Assembly: GCA_903919615.1 (NCBI GenBank)
Contig: CAIXIX010000086.1
Location: 17,980-81,979 of the forward strand
DNA length: 64,000 nucleotides
Reading direction: 5' to 3'
Source of the DNA: an uncultured Chthonomonas sp.
GTDB lineage: Bacteria > Armatimonadota > Chthonomonadetes > Chthonomonadales > Chthonomonadaceae
Shown here: piece by piece, positions 1 to 9,130 of the stretch
How the letters are laid out: each line of letters starts with the position of its first letter
Numbering within the stretch: the stretch's first letter is position 1
Notes under the pieces: model-generated
Seen by the model: the letters and a program-made list of their open reading frames with translations, nothing else
Told to the model about the DNA's origin: nothing
Database searches by the model: none
Program-made: the position numbers and the translations under genes

Positions 1-1038
1 GCAAGCCCGTTTCTTGAGTGGCTGGGAAATGCTGCCTACTCCGGGCGTTACCCGGGGTATCCCTTTGGAATGGTGCCTTCCGCGACGTCGCCCTTTTACC
101 TGTGGGATGCACTTGACGCTAAGGGCGCCGATTACAAAATCTACGGCGAGAACTACTACCTATATACGCGAGCCTACGACATTCTAAAACGAACAGTTGG
201 AGCGGATAGCGAGGTTGCAAGGAAGTTCTATGCAAAGATGATGACGCTTTCCAGCGCGGTTGACCGCGGAAACGCGTTTTATAAATTTGCTGCGCCCTAC
301 GCCGCCCACGCCGGCACCACAGTTGAGTCTTCTCACTTGCTGGAAGACAAAATGTTCGTGACAGAGTTTTCCAAATTTCTGTGCGGCGACGACAGCCTGG
401 CTGCATTGATTCAAAAACGATACGCTGTGAAACGGCAATTTGCGGCTTATCTAACACACTATCCGTTTAACTACAGATCCTGGGATCTGGCTGTATCCGA
501 TCTGGAACGCATCAAAGTCTGGAAAGCAGACTTTGAGAGGCTCGTGAAGGCGGGCACTGTTCCAGCCCTCGAATACTTATGGCTGCCCAACGATCATACC
601 GGCGGAATAAAGCCCGGGCTTCCAAAGCCTGATGAGCTGGTCGCCCAAAACGATGCTGCCCTGGGTCTCCTCGTCGAGACACTGTCGCACAGTTCGATCT
701 GGAAAGACAGCCTGGTACTGGTTACGGAAGACGATGCACAGGCCGGTCCGGATCATGTGGATGCGACCAGAACGGTTGCGCTAGCGGCAGGCCCGGGAGT
801 GCGACGCAACGCTGTCGTCAGCGATCGGTACGATCAGATCAGCTTGATACGCACCATCGGGATGCTGCTCGGTTTGAAACCACTCAGCCAGAACGATGCG
901 TTGGCCGCGCCGATGTTCAGCATCTTTACAAACCATGACGATCTTTCCAATTACACCGCGGTCGCGTCGGACAAGCTGATCCCAGCAGATGCAGAAAGAT
1001 TTCACAATTTGCAGTCCGCAGAAAGTACCGTGCATTAG
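1..1038 (+). CDS. Phosphoesterase family protein (C-terminal part)
   Basis: The frame is open from base 1, so the gene begins upstream of the window; the ATG at 70 in the ORF track is internal. The visible 345 residues match the C-terminal half of PF04185-type phosphoesterases (the YncE/alkaline-phosphatase-like group): WLPNDHTGG, then a stretch with VAQNDAALGLLVE and the metal-ligand-like motif TEDDAQAGPDHVDATR. Such proteins are secreted metal-dependent phosphatases; the signal peptide and any N-terminal propeller would lie outside the window. The substrate cannot be told. It ends 176 bases before the next gene on the same strand. Confidence 0.8.
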   Translation, partial: ASPFLEWLGNAAYSGRYPGYPFGMVPSATSPFYLWDALDAKGADYKIYGENYYLYTRAYDILKRTVGADSEVARKFYAKMMTLSSAVDRGNAFYKFAAPYAAHAGTTVESSHLLEDKMFVTEFSKFLCGDDSLAALIQKRYAVKRQFAAYLTHYPFNYRSWDLAVSDLERIKVWKADFERLVKAGTVPALEYLWLPNDHTGGIKPGLPKPDELVAQNDAALGLLVETLSHSSIWKDSLVLVTEDDAQAGPDHVDATRTVALAAGPGVRRNAVVSDRYDQISLIRTIGMLLGLKPLSQNDALAAPMFSIFTNHDDLSNYTAVASDKLIPADAERFHNLQSAESTVH

Positions 1039-1214
1039 GCAGGCACTAATGTCAGATGCGCGTCGTCACGAAAGTGCGGTTCTGGTCTCTGTAAGCGCAT
1101 GAGATCGGAGGATAACGCGGCACGCTGGCCGAACAGATAGGTTACGGACACAAACAGCTGTTGTTTGCGTTCAGTTTGGGGCGTTTGACGCACGGATAAG
1201 GAGCACGATCAACC

Positions 1215-2966
1215 ATGAACACGGTAGAACCCGAAGTCAGCATGCATGAGGTTCTCATTCGCCTGAAGCGCGCAGAGCAGCGGCAGCGGGCGACGGCCTG
1301 TATGCTTCTGGGCACTCTTGTGAGCGGCGCCTTCTTCGTGACCCGCCCAGCGGCAATTTCTCAAACTCCTTCGCAGCTTCAAGCCGAAATTGCAGCGATA
1401 CAGAATACTCTTCAGTTTGTTTCAACTACCGGCACTACGATGACCATCTCAGGCGCAAATCTGGTGATCAATAACGGAGCAGGTACGACGGCTTCAGCGA
1501 ATGGACTGGGCAATATCTACATTGGTTATGACGAGCTGCGTAACGACTTGCCGAATACGGATGCGCGAACCGGAAGTCACAACCTTATTCTGGGATCACA
1601 GAACTCTTTTTCTAGCTGGGGCGGAATCATTGCTGGCAGTGACAACACGATTGTAGGCACATTCGCTTGCGTCGAAGGCGGCTATGGCAACACGGCGAGC
1701 GGCGCCTATTCCAACATTGGCGGAGGTTACCAGAATGTCGCATCAGCGAACTCGACTTATATTGGCGGGGGTGGTCAAAACACCGCCAGTGGACCCGGGG
1801 CTTCAATTACCGGCGGTAACTCGAATATAGCCAGTGGCGGTTCATCCGCAATTTCGGGAGGATACGATAACGTAGCCTCCGGAAGCTCGACGTACGTTGG
1901 CGGCGGCGAGAACAACACGGCTGCAGGAGCTGCAAGCTCAATTACGGGCGGCTATGGCAACCAGGCGAATGCATCGTCCTCCGCCATTGCCGGCGGCGCC
2001 AGTAACACCACCAATGGCGCAAACTCCATTGTGCTCGGTGGAAATGGCAACATCGCCTCCGCACCTTATGCCCTGGTGCCAATCGATGCAGTAAACAGCT
2101 CTATAACAACTATCAACACGTCTGTCACCGGTATCAATTCAACGCTCAACACAGTCGCCGGTGAGATCGCCACGATCGACAGCACGCTGGCGGCCGACGC
2201 GACGGCCATCACCAGCCTGCAGACGGCAAACACAACCAATACAACAAATATTACAGCGCTGCAAACTGCAACTCAGTACATCACGACAGGCAAGGACATA
2301 AATGGCTACCCTGCCACTTTCATCAGTAAGTGTAATGTATGGCTACAGGATGGTTCCGGTTATACAAATGACAACGGCTCGACATTAACCGGTCTTGGTA
2401 ACTTGATTATCGGCTATAACGAAACCGGCAACACTCGCGGCGACACACGTACAGGCAGTCACAATCTGATCGTCGGCGAACAGCAGAGTTATTCGAGTTA
2501 TGGCGGCGTGGTTCTCGGTTACAACAACACCGTACAGCAAGGGTTATCGACGGTTCTTGGTGGTGAAAATAACCTCGCCAATTCAACCACAGTGAGCATC
2601 GTGGGCGGTAACGGCAACCAGGCTACAGGTGTCGACTCGGCGATACTCGGTGGATTTGGCAACACCGCAAACGGATTACAGTCTGCGGTATGCGGCGGCT
2701 TCTTTAATGTGGCTACAGGCTCCATGTCAGCGGCCCTCGGAGGATCTCAAAACACGGTGAGTGGGATCTATAGTTCAATCTGTGGCGGAACAGGAAATAT
2801 CGCATCGTACCAACTGACTACCGTCCTTGGCGGCAATAGCAACAACGTCAGTGGGATCGGATCCGTTATTTGCGGCGGCTCTTCAAACAAAGCTATCGGG
2901 CTTTCTGTCGCTGTCCTGGGTGGTGCGAGCATTAACTTAGGCGGTGTGAACACAACCTCCCCGTAG
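1215..2966 (+). CDS. Secreted protein with YadA-head-like GG-N-A repeats
   Basis: The 583-residue protein has an N-terminal hydrophobic segment (about residues 27-50), then two blocks of about 14-residue repeats of the type GGYGNTASGAYSN (about residues 95-285 and 400-575). These resemble the beta-roll head repeats of trimeric autotransporter adhesins. The blocks are separated by a Thr/Asn/Ile-rich heptad-like stretch (about 295-360) that could form a coiled coil. Each block opens with a similar module containing RTGSHNLI, so the protein looks internally duplicated. No YadA C-terminal barrel is present; it ends soon after the last repeat. An AAGGAG ribosome site lies about 10 bases before the ATG. 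A surface or extracellular structural role is inferred; the ligand is unknown. Confidence 0.7.
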   Translation: MNTVEPEVSMHEVLIRLKRAEQRQRATACMLLGTLVSGAFFVTRPAAISQTPSQLQAEIAAIQNTLQFVSTTGTTMTISGANLVINNGAGTTASANGLGNIYIGYDELRNDLPNTDARTGSHNLILGSQNSFSSWGGIIAGSDNTIVGTFACVEGGYGNTASGAYSNIGGGYQNVASANSTYIGGGGQNTASGPGASITGGNSNIASGGSSAISGGYDNVASGSSTYVGGGENNTAAGAASSITGGYGNQANASSSAIAGGASNTTNGANSIVLGGNGNIASAPYALVPIDAVNSSITTINTSVTGINSTLNTVAGEIATIDSTLAADATAITSLQTANTTNTTNITALQTATQYITTGKDINGYPATFISKCNVWLQDGSGYTNDNGSTLTGLGNLIIGYNETGNTRGDTRTGSHNLIVGEQQSYSSYGGVVLGYNNTVQQGLSTVLGGENNLANSTTVSIVGGNGNQATGVDSAILGGFGNTANGLQSAVCGGFFNVATGSMSAALGGSQNTVSGIYSSICGGTGNIASYQLTTVLGGNSNNVSGIGSVICGGSSNKAIGLSVAVLGGASINLGGVNTTSP

Positions 2967-2989
2967 GACCTGGCACGGATGAATTAAGG

Positions 2990-2995
2990 TATAAT
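2990..2995 (+). promoter_or_regulatory. Likely -10 box before the sugar ABC operon
   Basis: A perfect TATAAT lies 31 bases upstream of the ATG of the solute-binding protein gene. The -35 region at 17-bp spacing (about 2967) is poor, so the operon may need an activator. A GAGG ribosome site follows at about 7 bases from the start codon. Confidence 0.4.
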
Positions 2996-3026
2996 TCGAT
3001 TCACCGCAATCCCCATGAGGCTTTGA

Positions 3027-4376
3027 ATGGATTTGAGTAAACTTGGTCTGCCAGCGCTTGCGCTGGCAGTCGTTTGGGCTGCGATTAAGAGTGAGCAGAT
3101 ACCTGTCTCCACGGTGGCGCCTGGCCCTGTACACATCACCTACTGGGAGAAGTGGACGGAGTTTGAGGGCGACGCAATTAAGGCCGTTGTCGATAGCTAT
3201 AATCGGAAGCAAAACAAGATCCATGTCGATCTTCTCTCTGTCAGCGATATTGAAAAGAAGACGCTACTTGCCGTAAGCGGTGGAAACCCTCCGGATGTCG
3301 CCGGGCTCTACGGCCCTAATGTCGCTCAGTACGCCGACGACAATGCAATTCTTCCCCTGGATGATTTCTGCCGCGATTACCACATAGCGCGAGACAACTA
3401 TATTCCAGTCTATTACGACATCGGCTACTACAATAGTCACGTCTATTCGCTGCCAAGCGCGCCCGCTTCAACTGCCCTTCATTACAATAAGAAGATGTTT
3501 CGCGAGGCCGGTCTCGACCCGGAAAAGTACCCACAGACTATCGAAGAACTAGATTCATTGGCCGATAGGCTGGTCACCAGGAACAACGGCCACATTGATA
3601 AATCTGGATTTATGCCAGCAGAGCCCGGGTGGTGGAACTGGGGCTGGGGCTATATTTATGGTGGCAAATTGTGGGATGCGAAGAGCGGCACGATAACGGC
3701 AAACGCGCCGGAAAACGTGCGCGCCTTCAATTGGGTGCGTAGCTACACGGATAAGTACGGGGCCAGTGAACTTTCGACATTCAAAAGCGGATTTGGTAAC
3801 TTCTCATCGCCGCAAAATGCCTTCCTTTCCGGTAAAGTCGCGATGGAGCTTCAGGGCGTGTGGATGTACAACTTCATCGATCAGTACGCGCCTGACCTTG
3901 AGAAGCCAACGCTTAACTGGGCGGCCGTTCCATTTCCCCATCCTGCCGACCGGCCTGATCTTGCCAATACTACATTTGCCGATGAAGACGTACTGGTAAT
4001 TCCCCGCGGCGCGAAGCATCCCAAAGAGGCTTTCGATTTCATTGCATATGTTGAATCGACCGAAGGTATGGAGTTGCTCTGTTTGGGGCAGCGAAAGCAC
4101 TCGCCTCTTGCACAGGTCTCAGCCGGTTTCTATTCAAAACATCCGAACCCATATGTCAAGCTCTTTGCCGATCTTCCGAAGAGCCCCAACGTCATCTCCC
4201 CGCCGAAAATAGGAATATGGCCAGAATATCAGGCTGAGATGACTGCAGCATTTGAGCAGGTTGCGCTGGGTAAGAAGACGGCGAAAGAGGCGCTTGATTA
4301 TGTTCAGAACCGGGTCGGAATGATTAATGACGACTATCAGGCACAGCTAAAGGCGCGCAGAGAGGCGGGCAAATGA
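3027..4376 (+). CDS. Sugar ABC transporter substrate-binding protein
   Basis: The 449-residue protein is a family 1 extracellular solute-binding protein of the CUT1 carbohydrate type. ITYWEKWTEFEGDAIKAVVD opens the mature domain, the NPPDVAGLYGP region lies at about 91-101, and the hinge region follows. The N-terminus has a short hydrophobic segment (about 5-20) but no lipobox cysteine, so it is anchored or released by signal peptidase I rather than as a lipoprotein. It is the first gene of a three-gene operon; its TGA overlaps the permease ATG (ATGA). No MsmK/MalK-type ATPase follows, so the complex probably borrows a shared ATPase encoded elsewhere. The sugar cannot be read from the sequence. 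Confidence 0.88.
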   Translation: MDLSKLGLPALALAVVWAAIKSEQIPVSTVAPGPVHITYWEKWTEFEGDAIKAVVDSYNRKQNKIHVDLLSVSDIEKKTLLAVSGGNPPDVAGLYGPNVAQYADDNAILPLDDFCRDYHIARDNYIPVYYDIGYYNSHVYSLPSAPASTALHYNKKMFREAGLDPEKYPQTIEELDSLADRLVTRNNGHIDKSGFMPAEPGWWNWGWGYIYGGKLWDAKSGTITANAPENVRAFNWVRSYTDKYGASELSTFKSGFGNFSSPQNAFLSGKVAMELQGVWMYNFIDQYAPDLEKPTLNWAAVPFPHPADRPDLANTTFADEDVLVIPRGAKHPKEAFDFIAYVESTEGMELLCLGQRKHSPLAQVSAGFYSKHPNPYVKLFADLPKSPNVISPPKIGIWPEYQAEMTAAFEQVALGKKTAKEALDYVQNRVGMINDDYQAQLKARREAGK

Positions 4377-5302
4377 AAGCAAGCCGTCGCGAAACGCTTA
4401 CTGCGCTGCTATTTGTCTCGCCCTGGGCGATAGGGTTTACGGTATTCCTGCTCTATCCACTTCTGGCATCCGTCTACTACAGTTTTTGCAACTACTCGGT
4501 ACTCAAACCGCCGGTTTGGGTTGGGCTGGCTAACTATCACAACCTGATTCGAGACGACGTGTTTCAGACATCGCTTAAGAACACGCTCGTATACGCTGCG
4601 ATGGCGCTGCCGACTGGAATGGCGATCGCAATTGGCCTTGCGATGATGCTGAATGCCAAAGTGCGCGGCCAGACGCTGTATCGCACCATCTTTTACGTGC
4701 CGTCTCTCGTACCAGGCGTACCGCTTGCTGTTCTGTGGCTGTGGGTATTTAATGGCAAACAGGGAATCATAAACGCGGTTTTACAGCCGTGGTTTGATGG
4801 CTTGAGCCGATTGTTGCTGCATCTATTTCACATCCACGTGGTACTCAATGCTCCACAATGGCTGAGCGATGCTGCCTGGGCGAAACCTGCCCTGGTCCTG
4901 ATGTCGGTGTGGGGAGCAGGCAACGCGATGCTCATCTATCTGGCCGGCCTCCAGGATGTTCCTCAACAGCTCTACGAAGCGGCTGATCTTGATGGAGCCT
5001 CGTGGTTTTCCAAAACGTGGAACGTGACCCTGCCAATGCTCTCGCCCGTGATCCTGTTTAACGGCGTAATGGGCATCATCGGGGCGCTTCAGGTGTTCAC
5101 GATACCTTACATCATGTTTCCGGGTGGCAGCCCGGCGAGATCCACCTATTTTTATGCGATGTACCTGTACGACAACGCGTTTCTCTATCTGAAGATGGGT
5201 TATGCGTGCGCGATGGGCTGGATTATGTTTGTAATTACCGTGGTGTTGACACTGATTGCACTGAAGCTTTCCAGCCGACACGTACACTACGGCGGAAGCT
5301 AA
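4373..5302 (+). CDS. Sugar ABC transporter permease (MalF/UgpA type)
   Basis: The 309-residue inner-membrane permease has about six hydrophobic segments, starting with LFVSPWAIGFTVFLLYPLLA. The cytoplasmic EAA loop is clear: YEAADLDGASWFSKTWNVTLP, which couples the permease to its ATPase. It overlaps the binding-protein gene by four bases (ATGA), showing translational coupling. A second permease follows after a short gap, so the two make a heterodimeric CUT1 pore. Confidence 0.9.
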   Translation: MKASRRETLTALLFVSPWAIGFTVFLLYPLLASVYYSFCNYSVLKPPVWVGLANYHNLIRDDVFQTSLKNTLVYAAMALPTGMAIAIGLAMMLNAKVRGQTLYRTIFYVPSLVPGVPLAVLWLWVFNGKQGIINAVLQPWFDGLSRLLLHLFHIHVVLNAPQWLSDAAWAKPALVLMSVWGAGNAMLIYLAGLQDVPQQLYEAADLDGASWFSKTWNVTLPMLSPVILFNGVMGIIGALQVFTIPYIMFPGGSPARSTYFYAMYLYDNAFLYLKMGYACAMGWIMFVITVVLTLIALKLSSRHVHYGGS

Positions 5303-5362
5303 GCTGGTTTCTGATTGGCCCTGCAGCCGGGTCAGTAGGGGTTGAAAGGATACGTCGAGTCG

Positions 5363-6253
5363 ATGGCAAGTGCGGTTACTACGCGCAATTTCAAGGGAGG
5401 GCCGGGCAGGCAAAAGAACGCCTGGCTTCTGCATCTGTTCCTGCTTTTGGCCTCGGTTCTGTTTCTGTTTCCGCTCGTGTGGCTCATCTCGACCTCGCTG
5501 AAGAAGGTCGATCAGGCGATGCAGATGCCGCCAACATGGATTCCGAAACCGTTCGAGTGGCACAACTACAAGGACGCCTTTCTTTACCATGCCGACAAGG
5601 TTACTGGTGATATACCGTTTCTGGATTACCTGAGAAACACCGTTGTACTTGCCATCCTGACGGTTGCAGGAGCGGTCTGCTCGAATGCACTGGTCGCCTA
5701 TGCGTTTGCTAGGCTAAAGTGGAAGGGGCGTGACGTTGCTTTTGCATTGACCGTAGCTACGATGATGGTGCCATTTCCTGTTACGATGGTGCCCATCTAT
5801 GCGCTCTACAAAAATCTGGGATGGATCGGTACGTTCCGTCCGCTCTGGGTTGGGTTCTGGTTCGGTGGGGCATTCAATATCTTCCTTTTGAGACAGTTCT
5901 TCCGTACCATTCCGTTTGAACTCTCCGAAGCGGCAAAGATCGATGGCTGCACAGAGTTTGAAATCTTCCGAATTGTTATTCTCCCGCTTGCTAAGCCTGC
6001 TTTATCCGTGGTTGCACTGTTCACCTTCCTTGGCACGTGGAACGACTTCCTTGGACCCCTGATCTACCTTGTCGACCCGAAGACGTTTACGCTCGGCCTT
6101 GGGCTGCAAGCGTTCCAGAATCAGCATGGCGGAACGCCCTGGAATCTGATGATGGCGGCCACGGCAATGGTAATTGCACCTGTCATTATTCTCTTTTTCT
6201 TCGCCCAAAAACAGTTCATTCAGGGAATTGCCGTTACGGGGCTAAAAGGTTAG
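5363..6253 (+). CDS. Sugar ABC transporter permease (MalG/UgpE type)
   Basis: This second CUT1 permease subunit is about 296 residues from the ATG at 5363; the ORF track begins at a TTG (5342). I prefer the ATG because AAAGGA lies upstream of it, though at a long spacing. It has six predicted membrane helices and the EAA loop SEAAKIDGCTEFEIFRIVILP. The end, GIAVTGLKG, is the usual C-terminus of this family. It closes the operon; no ATPase gene follows. Confidence 0.9.
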   Translation: MASAVTTRNFKGGPGRQKNAWLLHLFLLLASVLFLFPLVWLISTSLKKVDQAMQMPPTWIPKPFEWHNYKDAFLYHADKVTGDIPFLDYLRNTVVLAILTVAGAVCSNALVAYAFARLKWKGRDVAFALTVATMMVPFPVTMVPIYALYKNLGWIGTFRPLWVGFWFGGAFNIFLLRQFFRTIPFELSEAAKIDGCTEFEIFRIVILPLAKPALSVVALFTFLGTWNDFLGPLIYLVDPKTFTLGLGLQAFQNQHGGTPWNLMMAATAMVIAPVIILFFFAQKQFIQGIAVTGLKG

Positions 6254-6436
6254 GCCCACCCTAGGCGCACTTAGCAGAACATCGATTCTGGTTGTGTCTA
6301 GTTTGGCTGACAAGATTCGAAATGTAGATTCAGATAGGTTTGAACAAGATTCGTGCGTAATGTGACCGATACAGCCCTCATTTGGTCGCAAGAAATGTCT
6401 CGAAAACCGAATCTTAAAAATATTTACTAAGAGCAC
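6254..6436. other. Intergenic stretch after the ABC operon
   Basis: AT-richer sequence between the permease stop and the promoter at 6437. I see no convincing gene and no strong terminator hairpin. The minus-strand 64-codon ORF here has no recognisable features. Confidence 0.4.
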
Positions 6437-6465
6437 TTGTCAAATCTGGCTAACACTGTTATAAT
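6437..6465 (+). promoter_or_regulatory. Strong sigma70-type promoter
   Basis: TTGTCA (6437-6442) and a perfect TATAAT (6460-6465) are separated by exactly 17 bases, one of the best housekeeping-type promoters in the window. Transcription would start near 6472, about 220 bases before the ABC ATPase start codon, giving a long leader. Confidence 0.75.
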
Positions 6466-6471
6466 GACCTT

Positions 6472-6691
6472 GTTAGTCCGTTCGCGGGCTTCAAAATGTG
6501 CTATATCGGCGCGGGGGGCGTTTGATGTAGCCGGACCTTCACGGTGGATGTCTCCTTCGGGAGAATGATCGACGAGAAGGAAAAAATGGGCGAGACGCCT
6601 TCTGGGGGGATGGCGTCTCGCCCGAACTACGTTTGGGGGATATCGACACCACGAGCATGCCGCTTAGCCCGAATGGTATACTGCCACCACT
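6472..6691 (+). promoter_or_regulatory. Structured leader RNA or small RNA, class unknown
   Basis: The predicted transcript from the promoter at 6437 carries two strong hairpins before the ORF at 6692. One is TCTCC-TTCG-GGAGA (6551-6564) with a UUCG tetraloop. The other is a perfect 12-bp stem, GGGCGAGACGCC/GGCGTCTCGCCC, at 6588-6623. The second stem is preceded by AAAAAA and not followed by a T-run, so on the plus strand it is not a classical terminator; on the minus strand it would be. It could be a riboswitch-like leader for a metal or cofactor transporter ATPase, an attenuator or a free small RNA. I could not match it to cobalamin, SRP or tmRNA landmarks. Confidence 0.4.
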
Positions 6692-7993
6692 ATGAAACTT
6701 GTTTCCACGGGCGTGACGGCCGGTTACGGTGGGCAGGATATTCTCCACGGCGTTGATGTATGCATTGAGAGCGGAGCCTTCGTTGGCCTTGTGGGCCCAA
6801 ATGGCTGCGGCAAATCAACTCTGCTTCGCGCGCTATCCGGCACGCTGCCCCTAAGATCAGGCTCCGTCGAACTAGACGGCGCCAGCATAAGCGGCCTCAC
6901 CCCGATCCAAATTGCAAGACAAATGGCCTTCGTCCCGCAGCAGGAACCAGCAGGCTTCGACTTTACCGTTAGAGACATCGTGTTAATGGGGCGCTATCCT
7001 CACCGCGTTGGCCGAAGGTCTTCGAACGAAGAGGATTATGCTATGGTGCGGCAGGCTCTGCGTGAGGCAGACATCGAGGAGTTGGAGGAACGCCCAGTAA
7101 CGCAGCTTTCCGGCGGCGAGCATAGGCGCGTGCTCGTGGCACGTGCGCTGGCACAGAACACACCTCTAATGTTGCTCGACGAGCCAACTGCTCACCTTGA
7201 CGTGACCCATCAGGCAGAGCTGTTAACACTGATCAAGAAGCGGGTCCGCGAGAATGGGTTAGGGGCGCTCGCAGCGCTCCACGAGCTGAATCAGGCTGCC
7301 GAAGTTTGCGATATTCTTGTCCTGATGCGAGATGGTCTTGTGATAGACTGCGGTGGGCCGGATGCCGTGCTAACCGAGGCAAATATGCGCGCCGCCTATG
7401 GCGCGCGCGCGCGCATCGGTCGAAACCCCGTTACTGGCAGGCCGATGATCCTCTCCCTCGATTCTCTGCGTGGTGAAGCGCGCCGCATTGCTGAAACACC
7501 TAAAGTTCACGTCGTGTGTGGCGGCGGAACGGGCTTTCATGTGCTCCATTTGCTCGTGCGACGGGGATATAGCGTTAGTGCAGGCGTATTAAATGAGAGT
7601 GATAGCGACTATGAACTGGCGGTCGCACTTGGTATCAAAACTGCGGCAGAGGCTCCCTTTTCTGCGGTTACGAGCGCCGTGAAGCAGGAGGCCAAGGACA
7701 TGATGCACGCTGCCGACACGATTTTGGTGACGGATGCCCCATTCGGAGCAGGCAATCTGGTCAACCTCGAATTGGCGCTGGAAGCCCTGCGCACAGGCAA
7801 GCCGGTGGCCGTGATAACCTACGGTAAATTCAAGTCGAGGGACTATACCGGTGGTTATGCCACCGATCTATTCAATGAGCTTGTGTCCGAGGGGGCAATG
7901 TGCCATGCCTCTGTCGAGGAGTGGATTGAAGACTATGCGAACGCCACGGAGAAGGCTGCGGCCTTATCGACGCCTCATGCGGAGCCGCAATAG
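6692..7993 (+). CDS. ABC transporter ATPase (cobalamin/iron-siderophore type) with C-terminal extension
   Basis: Residues 1-255 are a FecE/BtuD-type ATPase: Walker A GPNGCGKST (about 35-43), a Q-loop region FVPQQEP, the signature LSGGEHRR, Walker B LMLLDEP and the switch histidine in ALHELNQA. The remaining 180 residues are an extra domain with a Gly-rich start (VVCGGGTGFHVL) and alternating strands and helices, ending in an EEWIEDY region. A similar extension occurs in some archaeal and bacterial cobalamin ATPases, but its role is not known to me. No permease or binding-protein gene is adjacent. The start codon has no clear ribosome site. The last 30 bases overlap the convergent gene. Confidence 0.8.
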   Translation: MKLVSTGVTAGYGGQDILHGVDVCIESGAFVGLVGPNGCGKSTLLRALSGTLPLRSGSVELDGASISGLTPIQIARQMAFVPQQEPAGFDFTVRDIVLMGRYPHRVGRRSSNEEDYAMVRQALREADIEELEERPVTQLSGGEHRRVLVARALAQNTPLMLLDEPTAHLDVTHQAELLTLIKKRVRENGLGALAALHELNQAAEVCDILVLMRDGLVIDCGGPDAVLTEANMRAAYGARARIGRNPVTGRPMILSLDSLRGEARRIAETPKVHVVCGGGTGFHVLHLLVRRGYSVSAGVLNESDSDYELAVALGIKTAAEAPFSAVTSAVKQEAKDMMHAADTILVTDAPFGAGNLVNLELALEALRTGKPVAVITYGKFKSRDYTGGYATDLFNELVSEGAMCHASVEEWIEDYANATEKAAALSTPHAEPQ

Positions 7994-8995
7994 CGATTCT
8001 GCAAGCGTACTCAGTTCGTCACAAGCTTCTAACTGCGACGTCCACCGTTTTGGCAGCGCTTCGATGCCGTGCAGCGCGCCTGCAAGCGCGCCAGTCATGC
8101 ACGCAATTGTATCCGTTGCGCCGCCTGTAAGCCGCACTGCGTCCGAAATGAGGGTCTCCGCGCTTTCCGGTGCGGATGCCACGAGATAGAGAGCGCAGGG
8201 TACGGCTTCGCGACACCATCCGGATGTGCCCAATACGCGTACAGCATCCGCTCGATCTACATTGTCAATGAGAAGATTGGTGGCCAGAGTAAGGCAGCGT
8301 GCAAACTCTTCGTAATGCGGGGAGGCTGTCGAAACCACATCGTGAATGCTACGCAGGAAGTTCACACCGTTCCAGCCTGCAGCATCTAACTCGGGCATGT
8401 TAATTAGCGTTGCTATCGCTTCAGACATTGCCAGCGCCGCCGCTCGCGCATCCGGATGACCATGGGTAATCTGCGTCTGCAGCACCGCACACTTTCGCCG
8501 CTCCGCAGCGTCAGGATCGCCGCAGTATACCAGAGCGATTGGCGCCACGCGCGCTGCCGGACCAGATCCTGCACCCTCGGGATCTGCTGCTTCATCCCAG
8601 AAAACACCCGCTGTGCGCAACTGCATTGCGGCCTGAAGAGTTGAGATACCGGGCAGGCGAGGTTCGTCGTTTATCCAGCGAACGAGCGCATGCGTCCAGC
8701 TCTCGGGAACAAATACGCCCCCTTCTTCGATTAATGATTTGGCCAGCGCGATAGTAAGTTGAGTGTCTTCGGTCCACTGGCCGGAGCTTAAGGCGTGACC
8801 GATTTCAGACTCACCAAGCTCACCAATAGGCACTACCACTGTAACTGCGGAGATATCGCCAGGCATGAACTCCTTGCCACCGCCACGAGCCTGAATATCT
8901 GCGGCGGTACAACCGACATAGCCCATACCCAGGGAATCACCGGTCGCAGCGCCGACGAGGCAGCCTGCAAATCTGCTCTGAAGATGTCTATTCAT
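7964..8995 (-). CDS. ADP-ribosylglycohydrolase family protein
   Basis: This 343-residue protein of the DraG/ARH fold is expected to remove ADP-ribose from a target using two metal ions. The N-terminus has GCLVGAATGDSLGMG and then WTEDTQLTIALA (T-E/D-D-T metal motif). The C-terminal counterpart GGATDTIACMTGALAGA replaces the usual GGDTD, so one acidic metal ligand appears to be Ala here, which may change or weaken catalysis. It converges on the ABC ATPase gene with a 30-base overlap. The target is unknown. Confidence 0.82.
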   Translation of the reverse strand: MNRHLQSRFAGCLVGAATGDSLGMGYVGCTAADIQARGGGKEFMPGDISAVTVVVPIGELGESEIGHALSSGQWTEDTQLTIALAKSLIEEGGVFVPESWTHALVRWINDEPRLPGISTLQAAMQLRTAGVFWDEAADPEGAGSGPAARVAPIALVYCGDPDAAERRKCAVLQTQITHGHPDARAAALAMSEAIATLINMPELDAAGWNGVNFLRSIHDVVSTASPHYEEFARCLTLATNLLIDNVDRADAVRVLGTSGWCREAVPCALYLVASAPESAETLISDAVRLTGGATDTIACMTGALAGALHGIEALPKRWTSQLEACDELSTLAESLLRLRMRRR

Positions 8996-9052
8996 GGTTC
9001 ACTCTACACTGGGGCGTTCGCATTGCGGTAATAGGAGCGGATAGGTTAGCGG

Positions 9053-9081
9053 TTGACATGCTGATAATGTGAAGCTACAAT
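9053..9081 (+). promoter_or_regulatory. Consensus promoter for the lipoprotein gene
   Basis: TTGACA (9053-9058) and TACAAT (9076-9081) are spaced by 17 bases, about 50 bases upstream of the ATG at 9131. It sits in the divergent space next to the ADP-ribosylglycohydrolase start. Confidence 0.7.
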
Positions 9082-9130
9082 CTACCCGGAAAACGTATAA
9101 ACTAGGTAATCGACTCGATATGGAAAAGAT

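Noticed and set aside
4823-5590. Minus-strand ORF of 255 codons
   Set aside because: It lies entirely over the two permease genes, has no ribosome site and an Arg/Gln-rich, low-information product; a frame shadow.
6588-6623. Plus-strand rho-independent terminator
   Set aside because: The stem is preceded, not followed, by an A/T run, so it would work only for the minus strand, where no gene ends nearby.
6472-6691. Cobalamin riboswitch, SRP RNA, tmRNA or 6S RNA
   Set aside because: The conserved boxes of these RNAs were not found; left as an unclassified leader.
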